From Desulfurococcales archaeon (GTDB taxonomy: Archaea; Thermoproteota; Thermoprotei_A; Sulfolobales; Ignicoccaceae): a stretch of 8,299 nt of DNA. The notes below the pieces were generated by a model. It was not told where the DNA came from and did no database searches. It saw nothing but the letters and a program-made list of their open reading frames with translations. This document shows, one piece after another, positions 1 through 6,372 of the stretch. Where the stretch lies: contig WAOJ01000092.1 in NCBI GenBank assembly GCA_015521275.1, positions 1 to 8,299 of the forward strand, given 5' to 3'. The translations under genes and the position numbers were made by a program. Numbering within the stretch: the first letter of the stretch is position 1; each line of letters starts with the position of its first letter.

Positions 1-2503
1 CCCTACTCCTAATCTCGTTGAGCATTTTCTTGTTAACCTTATCTCCCTTGACAAATCTCTTAGTCGCTTCCACCAAGTCATTCTCACCATAGATCGGTAC
101 TAAGACTCCCCTACCGCACTTGGGGCACTTGAGAGGGACGTCCTTTACTTTGCCCTTAAACTCATACCCGCAGCTCAAACATATCATTGTGACTTCCCTG
201 TTCTCAAGCCTCCTCTTAACGGCTTCCCTTATCACGGGCTTAGGGTCTGATGAACGATCCTTCGCGAACCCCTTGTCCAAGGCCCACTTGCTCTGCTCGC
301 TGAAGCCCTTCCTACTAACCACCTCTATTGCTCCGCTCTCTAATTCCTTCAGATATTCTTCTGCCTTGTCCAAGTCTAGCTTATCGACGAAGATCTCTCT
401 CACCGTCTCCCTTCCGGGGGCCTTGTCCAAGTACAACCTCTTCAAGGCCCTCTCAACCTTCTTTAAGTCCTCTAACGTCACCCTCTTTCGGTCAAGCAGT
501 CCCATCCTTACCAATACTTTCATGAGCCTCCAAGAGTACAGCTTAGACGTCCTCAATGAGGACTCCACTAGCCTCCTAAGGCCCAATTTCTTTATAGAGC
601 GGAGGAGGTCCTCGGCCTCTTGGGGGGATACTAACTTAGGCAAGTAGAGCATTATGTGATAGGGTGTTGTATTAAACGAGGCCGAGCCATACCTCATCTT
701 CGCTAACTCGCTCAAGGCGTAGGCCAAAGTCAAGTTGACCTTACTCCCTCCATGAACGTTATAAACGACTAAGTTCCCCTCCACTTCTATAACTATTCTC
801 TTATCGTTGGCTATGGGAGCCTTTATCGATTCTAAGTACTCTCTTAGCTTTTCCTCGTTTTCCACGGGGTAATTCTTTATCATTAAGTCGAAATTCCTCT
901 TGAGGGCTCCCACTTCCCTAGCGACTCCGTACTCTACCGGTATTAGCTCTCCTTCCCAGCTGGGAGGTGGGCCTTCGCCCTCGTCCTCTTCCACGAACAC
1001 CTTTTCCTCGTCTATGCCAACTACCTTCCAGACCCTTCCGGCTAAGACGAAGCGGTCCCCCGGGTTGAGCTCCACCACGAACTCCTCGTCCAAGCTGCCC
1101 ACAGTCTCGTTGGTTCCATAAATTATTACCTCGTACCTTCTACTCTCTACAATCATACCGGTAGTCCTATAGTATATTTCACCCTTCTTGGTAGCCTTAC
1201 AAGGGCCGTCACAAGTAACCAGCTTGTTTTCTCGGAGCAAGTTGAAGACTTCGTAGAAGTCGTCATAGCTCAAGTTCCAGAAGGGGTAGGCCCTCCGGAC
1301 TATATCATATACTTGCGCCGGGAACCTCTCTTCCTCCATGAGTATTCCTACTATCTGGTGGGCCAGCACGTCCAAGGGGTTCTTGTGTATGCTTAAAGGC
1401 TCTAAGTTGCTTGCCTTTGCCCTCCTAGCTATTACGGCTGCCTCGAAAGCTTCGTAGGGCTTTATTCCAGTAACCAAGCTCCCCTTAGGCCTCTCCGTAG
1501 GCTTGTGCTCCGCCCTTCCGACCCTCTGGACTAAGTTCGTGACCCTTCTGGGGGAGCTGAACTGGATCACGTGCTTTATTGAACCTATATCTATCCCGAG
1601 CTCTAGGGAAGCTGTAGCTACTATGGCCTTAAGCTTCCCCTCTCTGGCTAGTCTCTCGACCCTCTCCCTCTCCCTTTTCGATAGGGAGCCATGGTGGACC
1701 TCTACGCCCTCTATCTCTTCCTTCAACCTCTTGCCCAAGCTCTCAGCGGTGTCCCTAGTATTCGTGAATATTAAGGTAGTTCCTTCAACCTTGTTCACTA
1801 TCTCCTTTACTTTTTCAACCATTTCATCAAAACCGTCCTCAACGTAGACCGTTATTTCTGGGGACTTCTGGCTCTCGTCCTTGACTTCGACGACGTACCT
1901 AGGCCCTCCCAAGAACTTGCGGGCCTCGTCCACTTGGGATATAGTAGCGCTCAATCCTATTCTTTGGAACTTGGTAATTAAGGATAACCGCTCTAAGGCG
2001 ACTGCCAGCTCTGAGCCCCTCTTGTCCTCTATCAGCTCGTGAAGCTCGTCCACTATGACGAACTTGACGTCCTTCAGATGGTTTCTCATCTTCTTGTTTA
2101 CTAGGAGAACGTTCAAGCTTTCCGGCGTGGTTACCAAGACCTCCGGCGGGGCCTCAGCTATTCTCCTTCTCCTACTGTAGGGCGTGTCGCCGTGCCAGAC
2201 GTCAACCTCTACGCCCACATCCTTGAGGAGCTCAAATCCTCTAATACCTATGTCTCTGTTCAAAGCCCTTAAAGGAGTTATGTACAGTGCCCTGAGCCTA
2301 CCATACATGTTATTCTCGATAATCTTTGCGGCCACTGGCAACAGAGCAGCTTCCGTCTTTCCAGAGCCTGTCGGTGCCATTACTAATGCGTTAAAGCCTT
2401 TGAGGATGACTGGTATGGCTAGCTCTTGGATGCGTGTAGGCCTTTCAATTCCCCTTTTCCTAAGGGCGTCCCTCAGCCTCTTAGGTAGTAGCTCGAACGC
2501 CAT
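1..2503 (-). CDS. lhr: Lhr-family superfamily 2 helicase with C-terminal zinc ribbon (3' end outside window)
   Basis: An ATP-dependent nucleic-acid helicase of the Lhr group, acting on DNA or RNA in the cytoplasm. 834 codons are visible without a stop, so the C-terminus lies beyond the left edge. Seen in order: a Q-motif-like segment around Q26; Walker A APTGSGKT (43-50); DELH (152-155) in place of DEAD/DEAH; SAT (185-187); motif VI QRVGRAEH (326-333); then the Lhr-specific winged-helix and domain-4 region, including GSLDEEFV near 469-476. A CX2C-X14-CX2C zinc ribbon lies at C775, C778, C793 and C796. Motif VI has Glu332 where related helicases usually have Gly. The ATG at 2503 follows an in-frame TAA closely and is preceded by GAGGGGAGG, so the start is firm. 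It lies 30 bases downstream of the cyclotransferase-like gene. Family assignment is strong; the aLhr subgroup and the substrate are not decided here. Confidence 0.93.
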   Translation of the reverse strand, partial: MAFELLPKRLRDALRKRGIERPTRIQELAIPVILKGFNALVMAPTGSGKTEAALLPVAAKIIENNMYGRLRALYITPLRALNRDIGIRGFELLKDVGVEVDVWHGDTPYSRRRRIAEAPPEVLVTTPESLNVLLVNKKMRNHLKDVKFVIVDELHELIEDKRGSELAVALERLSLITKFQRIGLSATISQVDEARKFLGGPRYVVEVKDESQKSPEITVYVEDGFDEMVEKVKEIVNKVEGTTLIFTNTRDTAESLGKRLKEEIEGVEVHHGSLSKRERERVERLAREGKLKAIVATASLELGIDIGSIKHVIQFSSPRRVTNLVQRVGRAEHKPTERPKGSLVTGIKPYEAFEAAVIARRAKASNLEPLSIHKNPLDVLAHQIVGILMEEERFPAQVYDIVRRAYPFWNLSYDDFYEVFNLLRENKLVTCDGPCKATKKGEIYYRTTGMIVESRRYEVIIYGTNETVGSLDEEFVVELNPGDRFVLAGRVWKVVGIDEEKVFVEEDEGEGPPPSWEGELIPVEYGVAREVGALKRNFDLMIKNYPVENEEKLREYLESIKAPIANDKRIVIEVEGNLVVYNVHGGSKVNLTLAYALSELAKMRYGSASFNTTPYHIMLYLPKLVSPQEAEDLLRSIKKLGLRRLVESSLRTSKLYSWRLMKVLVRMGLLDRKRVTLEDLKKVERALKRLYLDKAPGRETVREIFVDKLDLDKAEEYLKELESGAIEVVSRKGFSEQSKWALDKGFAKDRSSDPKPVIREAVKRRLENREVTMICLSCGYEFKGKVKDVPLKCPKCGRGVLVPIYGENDLVEATKRFVKGDKVNKKMLNEIRSR

Positions 2504-2533
2504 TGCCTCCCCTCTACGTTACCAAAAGCCTTA

Positions 2534-2962
2534 TCAGCACTTCCAGACGACCTTATCCCCCTCTAAGGACACTAGGGGCTCGGCCCTCCCTTCTGCTATG
2601 AGGCTCTGAAGTAGGTTCGGATTTATTGCATAAACGTACGCATCCACGTCCTTGCCTATGTCTAACCTCCTCACCTTGATTTTCGTCCTTATGTAGTCCC
2701 CCTCCGGGACTCCTTCGTAGAAGTCCAGCCTTTCCAGCACGTCAGGAGGAACTAAATAGAGTTCGCCTATCACGTAATGTTCTCCTCCGTTAAGGAGGAG
2801 GGCTGGGTAACGGTCTCCATAAGGGGAAGTTATTGCGTAAAGCGTGTGACGCTCAGACGTTATTGCCCTCGAAACAAACATCGAACCTTTCATTAAGTCG
2901 TGGGCCGGACATCCTTTCATCAGCGTACCGTAAACAAATAAGTACTCTTGATCCTCGACCAC
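2534..2962 (-). CDS. Gamma-glutamylcyclotransferase (AIG2/GGCT)-fold family protein
   Basis: A small cytoplasmic protein of the GGCT/AIG2-like fold (142 residues, usual for the family). The N-terminal beta strand carries VYGTL (10-14), the family's substrate-binding loop. VIGELY (64-69) and LDFYEG (79-84) follow, with E83 matching the catalytic glutamate of characterised gamma-glutamylcyclotransferases, then YIR (90-92). Family members release 5-oxoproline from gamma-glutamyl amines, but many archaeal members have no proven substrate, so the reaction is only inferred. The start is GTG at 2962; the frame is open only to a TAG about 30 bases upstream and holds no ATG there, while GGGGG lies a few bases before the GTG. 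The gene sits 34 bases after Nep1 and 30 bases before the helicase, consistent with one transcript. No functional link to either neighbour is evident. Confidence 0.85.
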   Translation of the reverse strand: MVEDQEYLFVYGTLMKGCPAHDLMKGSMFVSRAITSERHTLYAITSPYGDRYPALLLNGGEHYVIGELYLVPPDVLERLDFYEGVPEGDYIRTKIKVRRLDIGKDVDAYVYAINPNLLQSLIAEGRAEPLVSLEGDKVVWKC

Positions 2963-2996
2963 GACGAGCCCCCAGCCCTCTGCTCCCTCTGCCTAA

Positions 2997-3626
2997 TCAG
3001 CACAAGCCCAACAACCTCTCCGTCGAACACAAAAGCTCATATGCTACGGTCCATGCCTTTAGGGGAACTCCACCCATCACGCTATACGCTTTAGCAGCCT
3101 TCCTTAAGGTGGACCTCTCGAAATCTCCCCTGGGGAAGAGGCCTATCCCAACGGGCAAGCCCTCGTCCAAAGCCTCCTTAGCGACCCTCTCGAACGTCGC
3201 CGGTTCGCCCTTTTCCCAGAAGAGTATTATCTTGCCGTGTTCCTTAACGAAATCCGAGAGGCTGTCGTAGGCCTTCCACATGAGGGGCTCTCCTTCCAAG
3301 GGCACTCTTTCGTGCTCCAACAGTTGAGCCATTATTTGCTTAAAGGCGTCGAAGTGCTTTGGCAACCTCTCGTCATTCCTCACGGCAAAGACTCTGCCAT
3401 CTATCACGTGAACGTACAGCTCCAAGTGACCCTTCATGTTTAGGATGGAGTCTAACATCAATAACATTACGAAGTGAACTATGTCGGGTCTTCCCCTCTT
3501 CCACTTCCGGCTGTACTTGCTTAGGTAATGGTAATGGTAACGCTTGTCTATCAGAGGGCCGTACTTCCAGCCCTTAGGAGCCAACTCTAACGGCGCTTCC
3601 AACAGTATTACCTTAAGCTTCCGCAA
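2997..3626 (-). CDS. nep1: Nep1/Emg1, 16S rRNA pseudouridine N1-methyltransferase
   Basis: A SPOUT-class (trefoil knot) methyltransferase that uses SAM to methylate N1 of a conserved pseudouridine in helix 35 of small-subunit rRNA and helps 30S assembly. The 209-residue length is normal. Seen: LLEAPLELAP (8-17); the family signature GRPDIVHF (45-52); LDSILN (58-63); GHLELYVHVIDG (66-77); the RNA-contact loop DERLPKHF (85-92); and the knot/SAM loop GIGLFPRGDF (160-169), followed by LKAWTVAYE (189-197). Family members usually read TRxPR where this one reads ERLPK, so the second arginine is replaced by K90. The only plausible start is TTG at 3626, because an in-frame TGA lies about 15 bases upstream and the conserved LLEAPLEL block begins at residue 8. 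That start overlaps the membrane-protein gene by 14 bases, which suggests translational coupling; GAGGGACAAGGG inside the upstream gene could be the SD. Confidence 0.92.
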   Translation of the reverse strand: MRKLKVILLEAPLELAPKGWKYGPLIDKRYHYHYLSKYSRKWKRGRPDIVHFVMLLMLDSILNMKGHLELYVHVIDGRVFAVRNDERLPKHFDAFKQIMAQLLEHERVPLEGEPLMWKAYDSLSDFVKEHGKIILFWEKGEPATFERVAKEALDEGLPVGIGLFPRGDFERSTLRKAAKAYSVMGGVPLKAWTVAYELLCSTERLLGLC

Positions 3627-4341
3627 GGCCCTTGTCCCTCAGTATGTTGAAGAGCTTCTCCGGATCCTTGGAATATATCCTATAGCTCTGCTGCCCGTCC
3701 CTCTTAGCAATTAAGTCGACGGCGCTACTCTCCTTGACCAGCCTTATTTCGTAATCCCTCAAGGGGAAGGCTATGCTTCCGAAGGGCTTTATTTGAATGC
3801 CCTTGTCCGTCACCTTGTATTGGAAGACCGGTTTGAGCACGTCCTTTGACATACTCATCATTTTCTTGCTTAGCAAGTAGTTCATAACGCTGTAGCTTTC
3901 GAAGTAAGCGAATATTGCTATAAACCTTATCCACGGGTTTGGTATGTGTCCTATGAGGGGCCACAAGGTTAAGCCTAACCCTATGAGCACGAGTAAAGGT
4001 ATCATACCTAGCATGTTCTGCTTCATTTGAGCCTTCATTATTTCGTCTCCTTGAGGGTCCTTATCGAACAGCTCTCTAGCATCCTCAACCATTATTACCT
4101 TCCCGCCGCTAGGAGCCCTCATTTGCTTGATCTGCTTCGACATGTACTTTATCATTATTGCTGGCATTATAATGAAGTAGGCTATGAGTAAGTAGCCATA
4201 GTACTGTGGAAAGAACGATATTACAGCTGCGAAGACGGTAGTGCTCAACAAGGAGATTAATAGCGTCTTCTTGCTCGCATATATGCTCTCCAAAGCTTCG
4301 AACCCCACGGGACCACTGGACGTCCTTAAAAATAGGATCAT
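3613..4341 (-). CDS. Four-helix membrane protein with C-terminal soluble domain (possibly DUF2208)
   Basis: A 242-residue integral membrane protein of unproven function. Predicted membrane segments lie at about 26-43, 49-66, 111-128 and 137-157. A charged loop of about 45 residues separates helix pairs 1-2 and 3-4. It is rich in Met, Lys and Asp and includes EDARELFDKD (86-95). After helix 4 comes a polar tail (167-242) with alternating strands, ending in a helix near 226-240. The layout resembles the archaeal predicted membrane family DUF2208, but I cannot confirm this by eye. No CDP-alcohol phosphotransferase motif or other catalytic signature is visible. The ATG at 4341 shares one base with the stop of the inositol synthase (TAATG), with GAGG just upstream, so translation is probably coupled. 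The gene's end overlaps the Nep1 start by 14 bases. A role in membrane inositol-lipid biology is suggested only by position. Confidence 0.8.
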   Translation of the reverse strand: MILFLRTSSGPVGFEALESIYASKKTLLISLLSTTVFAAVISFFPQYYGYLLIAYFIIMPAIMIKYMSKQIKQMRAPSGGKVIMVEDARELFDKDPQGDEIMKAQMKQNMLGMIPLLVLIGLGLTLWPLIGHIPNPWIRFIAIFAYFESYSVMNYLLSKKMMSMSKDVLKPVFQYKVTDKGIQIKPFGSIAFPLRDYEIRLVKESSAVDLIAKRDGQQSYRIYSKDPEKLFNILRDKGLAEA

Positions 4342-5525
4342 TAGGCCTCTAAGATCCCTAGTCCCTTGAGACTCTCTATCATGTCGTAGTAAGCCTTTAT
4401 CCTTGCCTTGTTCTTGGCATCCTTCGGTCCGGGGTTCTTCATGTAGAATGCGTTTACGTCATAGAACGTCCCCTTAACACCCTTCTCTACTAAGGCCTTG
4501 GATATCCTGACCAAGTCAACCGCTAAGCCGGCCAGAGCCGGAGAGTCATTTATCCTCATGTTTATTATTAGTTCATCGACTAACCCATTGAACGTTATCC
4601 ACTCTATGTCCATTGCAACGAATTTCCTGTCTCCTAAGGGTTCCACGTAGCCGGTAGGCTTGATGTAGTGGGGGGCGTCGTAGCCCAGTATGTCCTCTAC
4701 GACGGAGGACTTGGTCTTTTCTTTCATCAAGTTCCTCTCCGGTATCGTAAGCGCTAGGAAGTCCGTGTTGCCGCCAATGTTGAACTGAACTATGTACTTC
4801 ACCTTCCTGTTCCTCTCAGCCAAATGCTCCAAAATATCAGCGGTCAGAGGCGTAGCTCCGGTTGCGCCGTCGTCGCCTAACACCAAGGAGTTAGCTTCCT
4901 CATAAAGCTTCACGAAGGCCGGGTCATTGGCCAAGGGAGTGGGTATTAGGTTTATGAACGCTACTGGCTTGCCCATCTTCTTGGAGGCCAAATAGGTAGC
5001 GTAAGCGTAGGCTTGGGCCGCGCTGACGTTCCCCTTCTCTATGGCCTCTCTCAAAGCGTCTATGCTTTCAAAGGGGGTTGCCGGTTCGGTAGAAATTATG
5101 TTCAATACAACATCTACGTCTGCTCCGCTCAACTCCTCCGCTATTTCCTCGACGGCCTCCTTCAACCCCTTCTCTTGATCCCTCCCCCTTATAGGGAACA
5201 TCTTGTCGAGGCCTTGGGATGAGTTGGCCAACACCCCTTCCCTTATCTTGATCTCCGGGACCTCGTCGGGGACTGGTACCACGGGCTCCAGAGCCTCCTT
5301 CACGGCTTCCTTGAGGCTCTTTCCTACCTTCCTCTGGTCCACGTCATAGCTTAGCACTACCTCTTGGTCGTTCCAAGAGTAGGGGAGCTTGTACTTAGCT
5401 AATGGCACTCCATAAGGCTCTATTTCTCCCTTCTTTAATCGATATAGGCCGGCCACGTAGTGGGCCGCCACTAGCCCTTGTCCGAAGATCGCTACCTTGA
5501 TCACGGCCGTGCGCCCTCTGGGCAT
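4341..5525 (-). CDS. ino1: Myo-inositol-1-phosphate synthase (inositol-3-phosphate synthase), archaeal type
   Basis: Converts glucose 6-phosphate to inositol 1-(3-)phosphate with tightly bound, recycled NAD. In archaea the product feeds archaetidylinositol and, in hyperthermophiles, di-myo-inositol phosphate. The 394-residue length fits the archaeal form. Seen: N-terminal Rossmann strand and loop VAIFGQGLVA (11-20); LNIISTEPAT (141-150); GDDGATGATPLTAD (217-230); the signature QFNIGGNTDFLAL (247-259); a lysine-rich segment KEKTKSSVVEDILGY (268-282); KPTGYVEPLGDRK (289-301); and NDSPALAGLAVDLVR (326-340). Catalytic lysines of the family fall in the 268-301 region. The ATG at 5525 gives an extra MPRGRTA; a GTG at 5504, preceded by AGAGGG, would give the more typical N-terminus beginning Met-Ile-Lys-Val. 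Either start is possible. It is followed by the membrane-protein gene with a one-base overlap and lies 42 bases after the upstream gene. Confidence 0.93.
   Translation of the reverse strand: MPRGRTAVIKVAIFGQGLVAAHYVAGLYRLKKGEIEPYGVPLAKYKLPYSWNDQEVVLSYDVDQRKVGKSLKEAVKEALEPVVPVPDEVPEIKIREGVLANSSQGLDKMFPIRGRDQEKGLKEAVEEIAEELSGADVDVVLNIISTEPATPFESIDALREAIEKGNVSAAQAYAYATYLASKKMGKPVAFINLIPTPLANDPAFVKLYEEANSLVLGDDGATGATPLTADILEHLAERNRKVKYIVQFNIGGNTDFLALTIPERNLMKEKTKSSVVEDILGYDAPHYIKPTGYVEPLGDRKFVAMDIEWITFNGLVDELIINMRINDSPALAGLAVDLVRISKALVEKGVKGTFYDVNAFYMKNPGPKDAKNKARIKAYYDMIESLKGLGILEA
5504..5518 (-). promoter_or_regulatory. ino1: Alternative ribosome binding site and GTG start for ino1
   Basis: AGAGGG on the minus strand lies about eight bases before GTG at 5504, the eighth codon of the longer reading. 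Starting there removes a basic, unconserved extension and begins the protein directly at the first Rossmann strand. A TATA-like CATTAATTA on the minus strand at about 5538-5546 would place transcription start near 5515, downstream of the ATG at 5525, favouring the GTG. A second AT-rich element, CAATAAG at about 5553-5559, would instead support a near-leaderless ATG. The sequence alone does not settle this. Confidence 0.4.
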
Positions 5526-5567
5526 GAGATCATGGCAGTAATTAATGTGTGTCTTATTGGTGAATCC

Positions 5568-6272
5568 TTAGAGCGCATTCGGTAGCTCCAAATTAATGCA
5601 TTCCCCTTCGAAGCATACGTTAAACATCTTGTCTATGCTCACAGAGCCGAACTCGGAGACCTTTTGATATCTCCCCTCTCTAAGGTACGTCTCAATCCCT
5701 ATGAAGAGTTCATTGCTGAAGTCCAATGTCGCCAAAGGTTCCTTTAAGGAGAAATAAGCCGTTGCTAAGGAAGCTAGGCCAAAGAACGAAATGTAATATA
5801 GAGGCAAGCCCTCGCCGTAAGGGCTGGTCACCTCAACTATTCCTCTAACTCCACCAGGACCCACCTCGCAGCCCAGCAGCTCTCTGAGCTTTTCGTGTAA
5901 GGAGTGCTTGACCGGGGAAGTCAAGGCAAAGCCCAAGGAGGCCCCCAACGAAGTCGAGAACATTATCCTTTTTGCTTCATCACCCATATACATTAAGAAG
6001 TGCTTTGTTATCAAAGCCTCCCTATATATAGAGGAGAAGAGGTCCTCGCCAACCTTAGCCCAAGACCACCTCCACCTAGAGGAGGCCATTCGGTATAGGA
6101 AAGGGACGAAGGCAGAAGCCCTAGTAACCGAGAGGCAAGGTTCTTCCAAGGCCTCTTCCGACATTATCTTTACTCTGAATCCCCTTTCTATCATCCAACT
6201 CATAGTTTTCCTCTTGAGGTCCGAAGCTATTCTGACGAACTGTTCAACGGAATCTTGGTATTCCGCGAGCAC
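5568..6272 (-). CDS. Unrecognised 234-residue protein, first gene of the minus-strand unit
   Basis: I do not recognise this family. Base composition and codon choice match the neighbours, and the frame is intact from GTG to TAA, so it is probably a real gene. The N-terminal half is mostly helical and mixed charge, with an aromatic, basic stretch SSRWRWSW (64-71). A small-residue segment FSTSLGASLGFALTSP (105-120) follows, then a glycine-rich turn GPGGVRG (138-144) and PYGEG (151-155). A hydrophobic stretch, about 156-175, could be a buried helix or a single membrane helix. Two cysteines near the end, C220 and C225, lie in a CX4C arrangement; C46 and C135 are elsewhere. No signal peptide or nucleotide-binding motif is visible. 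GTG at 6272 follows AAGGGCA; there is no ATG upstream before the in-frame TAG about 70 bases away. It may be co-transcribed with ino1, 42 bases downstream. Confidence 0.7.
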   Translation of the reverse strand: MLAEYQDSVEQFVRIASDLKRKTMSWMIERGFRVKIMSEEALEEPCLSVTRASAFVPFLYRMASSRWRWSWAKVGEDLFSSIYREALITKHFLMYMGDEAKRIMFSTSLGASLGFALTSPVKHSLHEKLRELLGCEVGPGGVRGIVEVTSPYGEGLPLYYISFFGLASLATAYFSLKEPLATLDFSNELFIGIETYLREGRYQKVSEFGSVSIDKMFNVCFEGECINLELPNAL

Positions 6273-6372
6273 TGCCCTTACCGAACCGCTAATCGGTCGT
6301 GCCTTGAAATAGCTTCGACTGTATGTAACAAAGGGTTTTAGCTAAGGCCTTCTCCTCGGAGAGGGAGCGCTC
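6273..6372. promoter_or_regulatory. Divergent promoter region between the minus-strand unit and the flavoprotein gene
   Basis: A 100-bp spacer separates two divergent GTG starts. For the leftward unit, the minus-strand element GCTATTTC at about 6307-6314 is TATA-like and would start transcription near 6283, giving a leader of roughly ten bases with AAGGGC. For the rightward gene, GTTTTAGCTAA at 6335-6345 is the best TATA candidate, placing the start near 6362; a weaker TGAAATAGC lies at 6305-6313. The 8-bp palindrome TTAGCTAA at 6338-6345 overlaps the rightward TATA candidate and could be an operator half or coincidence. These are inferred from spacing and composition only. Confidence 0.5.
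6348..6367 (+). promoter_or_regulatory. Shine-Dalgarno site of the flavoprotein gene inside a possible hairpin
   Basis: GAGAGGGAG at 6359-6367 lies about five bases before the GTG at 6373 and fixes that start. CCTTCTC at 6348-6354 can pair with GAGAGGG at 6359-6365 (seven pairs, one G-U, loop CTCG), which would cover the SD. This matters only if transcription begins upstream of 6348; the better TATA candidate predicts a start inside the element, in which case the SD is free. Confidence 0.5.

Noticed and set aside
120..647. Open plus-strand frame of 175 codons opposite the helicase gene, and similar ones at 900-1121, 1503-1847 and 2184-2609
   Set aside because: All lie antisense to a gene with clear helicase motifs, their Ser/Leu/Pro-rich products have no domain, and they have no credible promoters.
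1..2503. Helicase as a broken gene because no stop appears
   Set aside because: The frame is uninterrupted to the left edge and all core motifs are present; it is cut only by the window boundary.
3613..4341. Membrane protein as the CDP-inositol / di-myo-inositol phosphate synthase partner of Ino1
   Set aside because: The required CDP-alcohol phosphotransferase signature (DG, AR, then spaced aspartates) is absent.
5908..6312. Plus-strand frame of 134 codons opposite the unrecognised gene
   Set aside because: It is antisense to an intact frame with an SD-like signal and runs through the divergent promoter; composition looks like a shadow.
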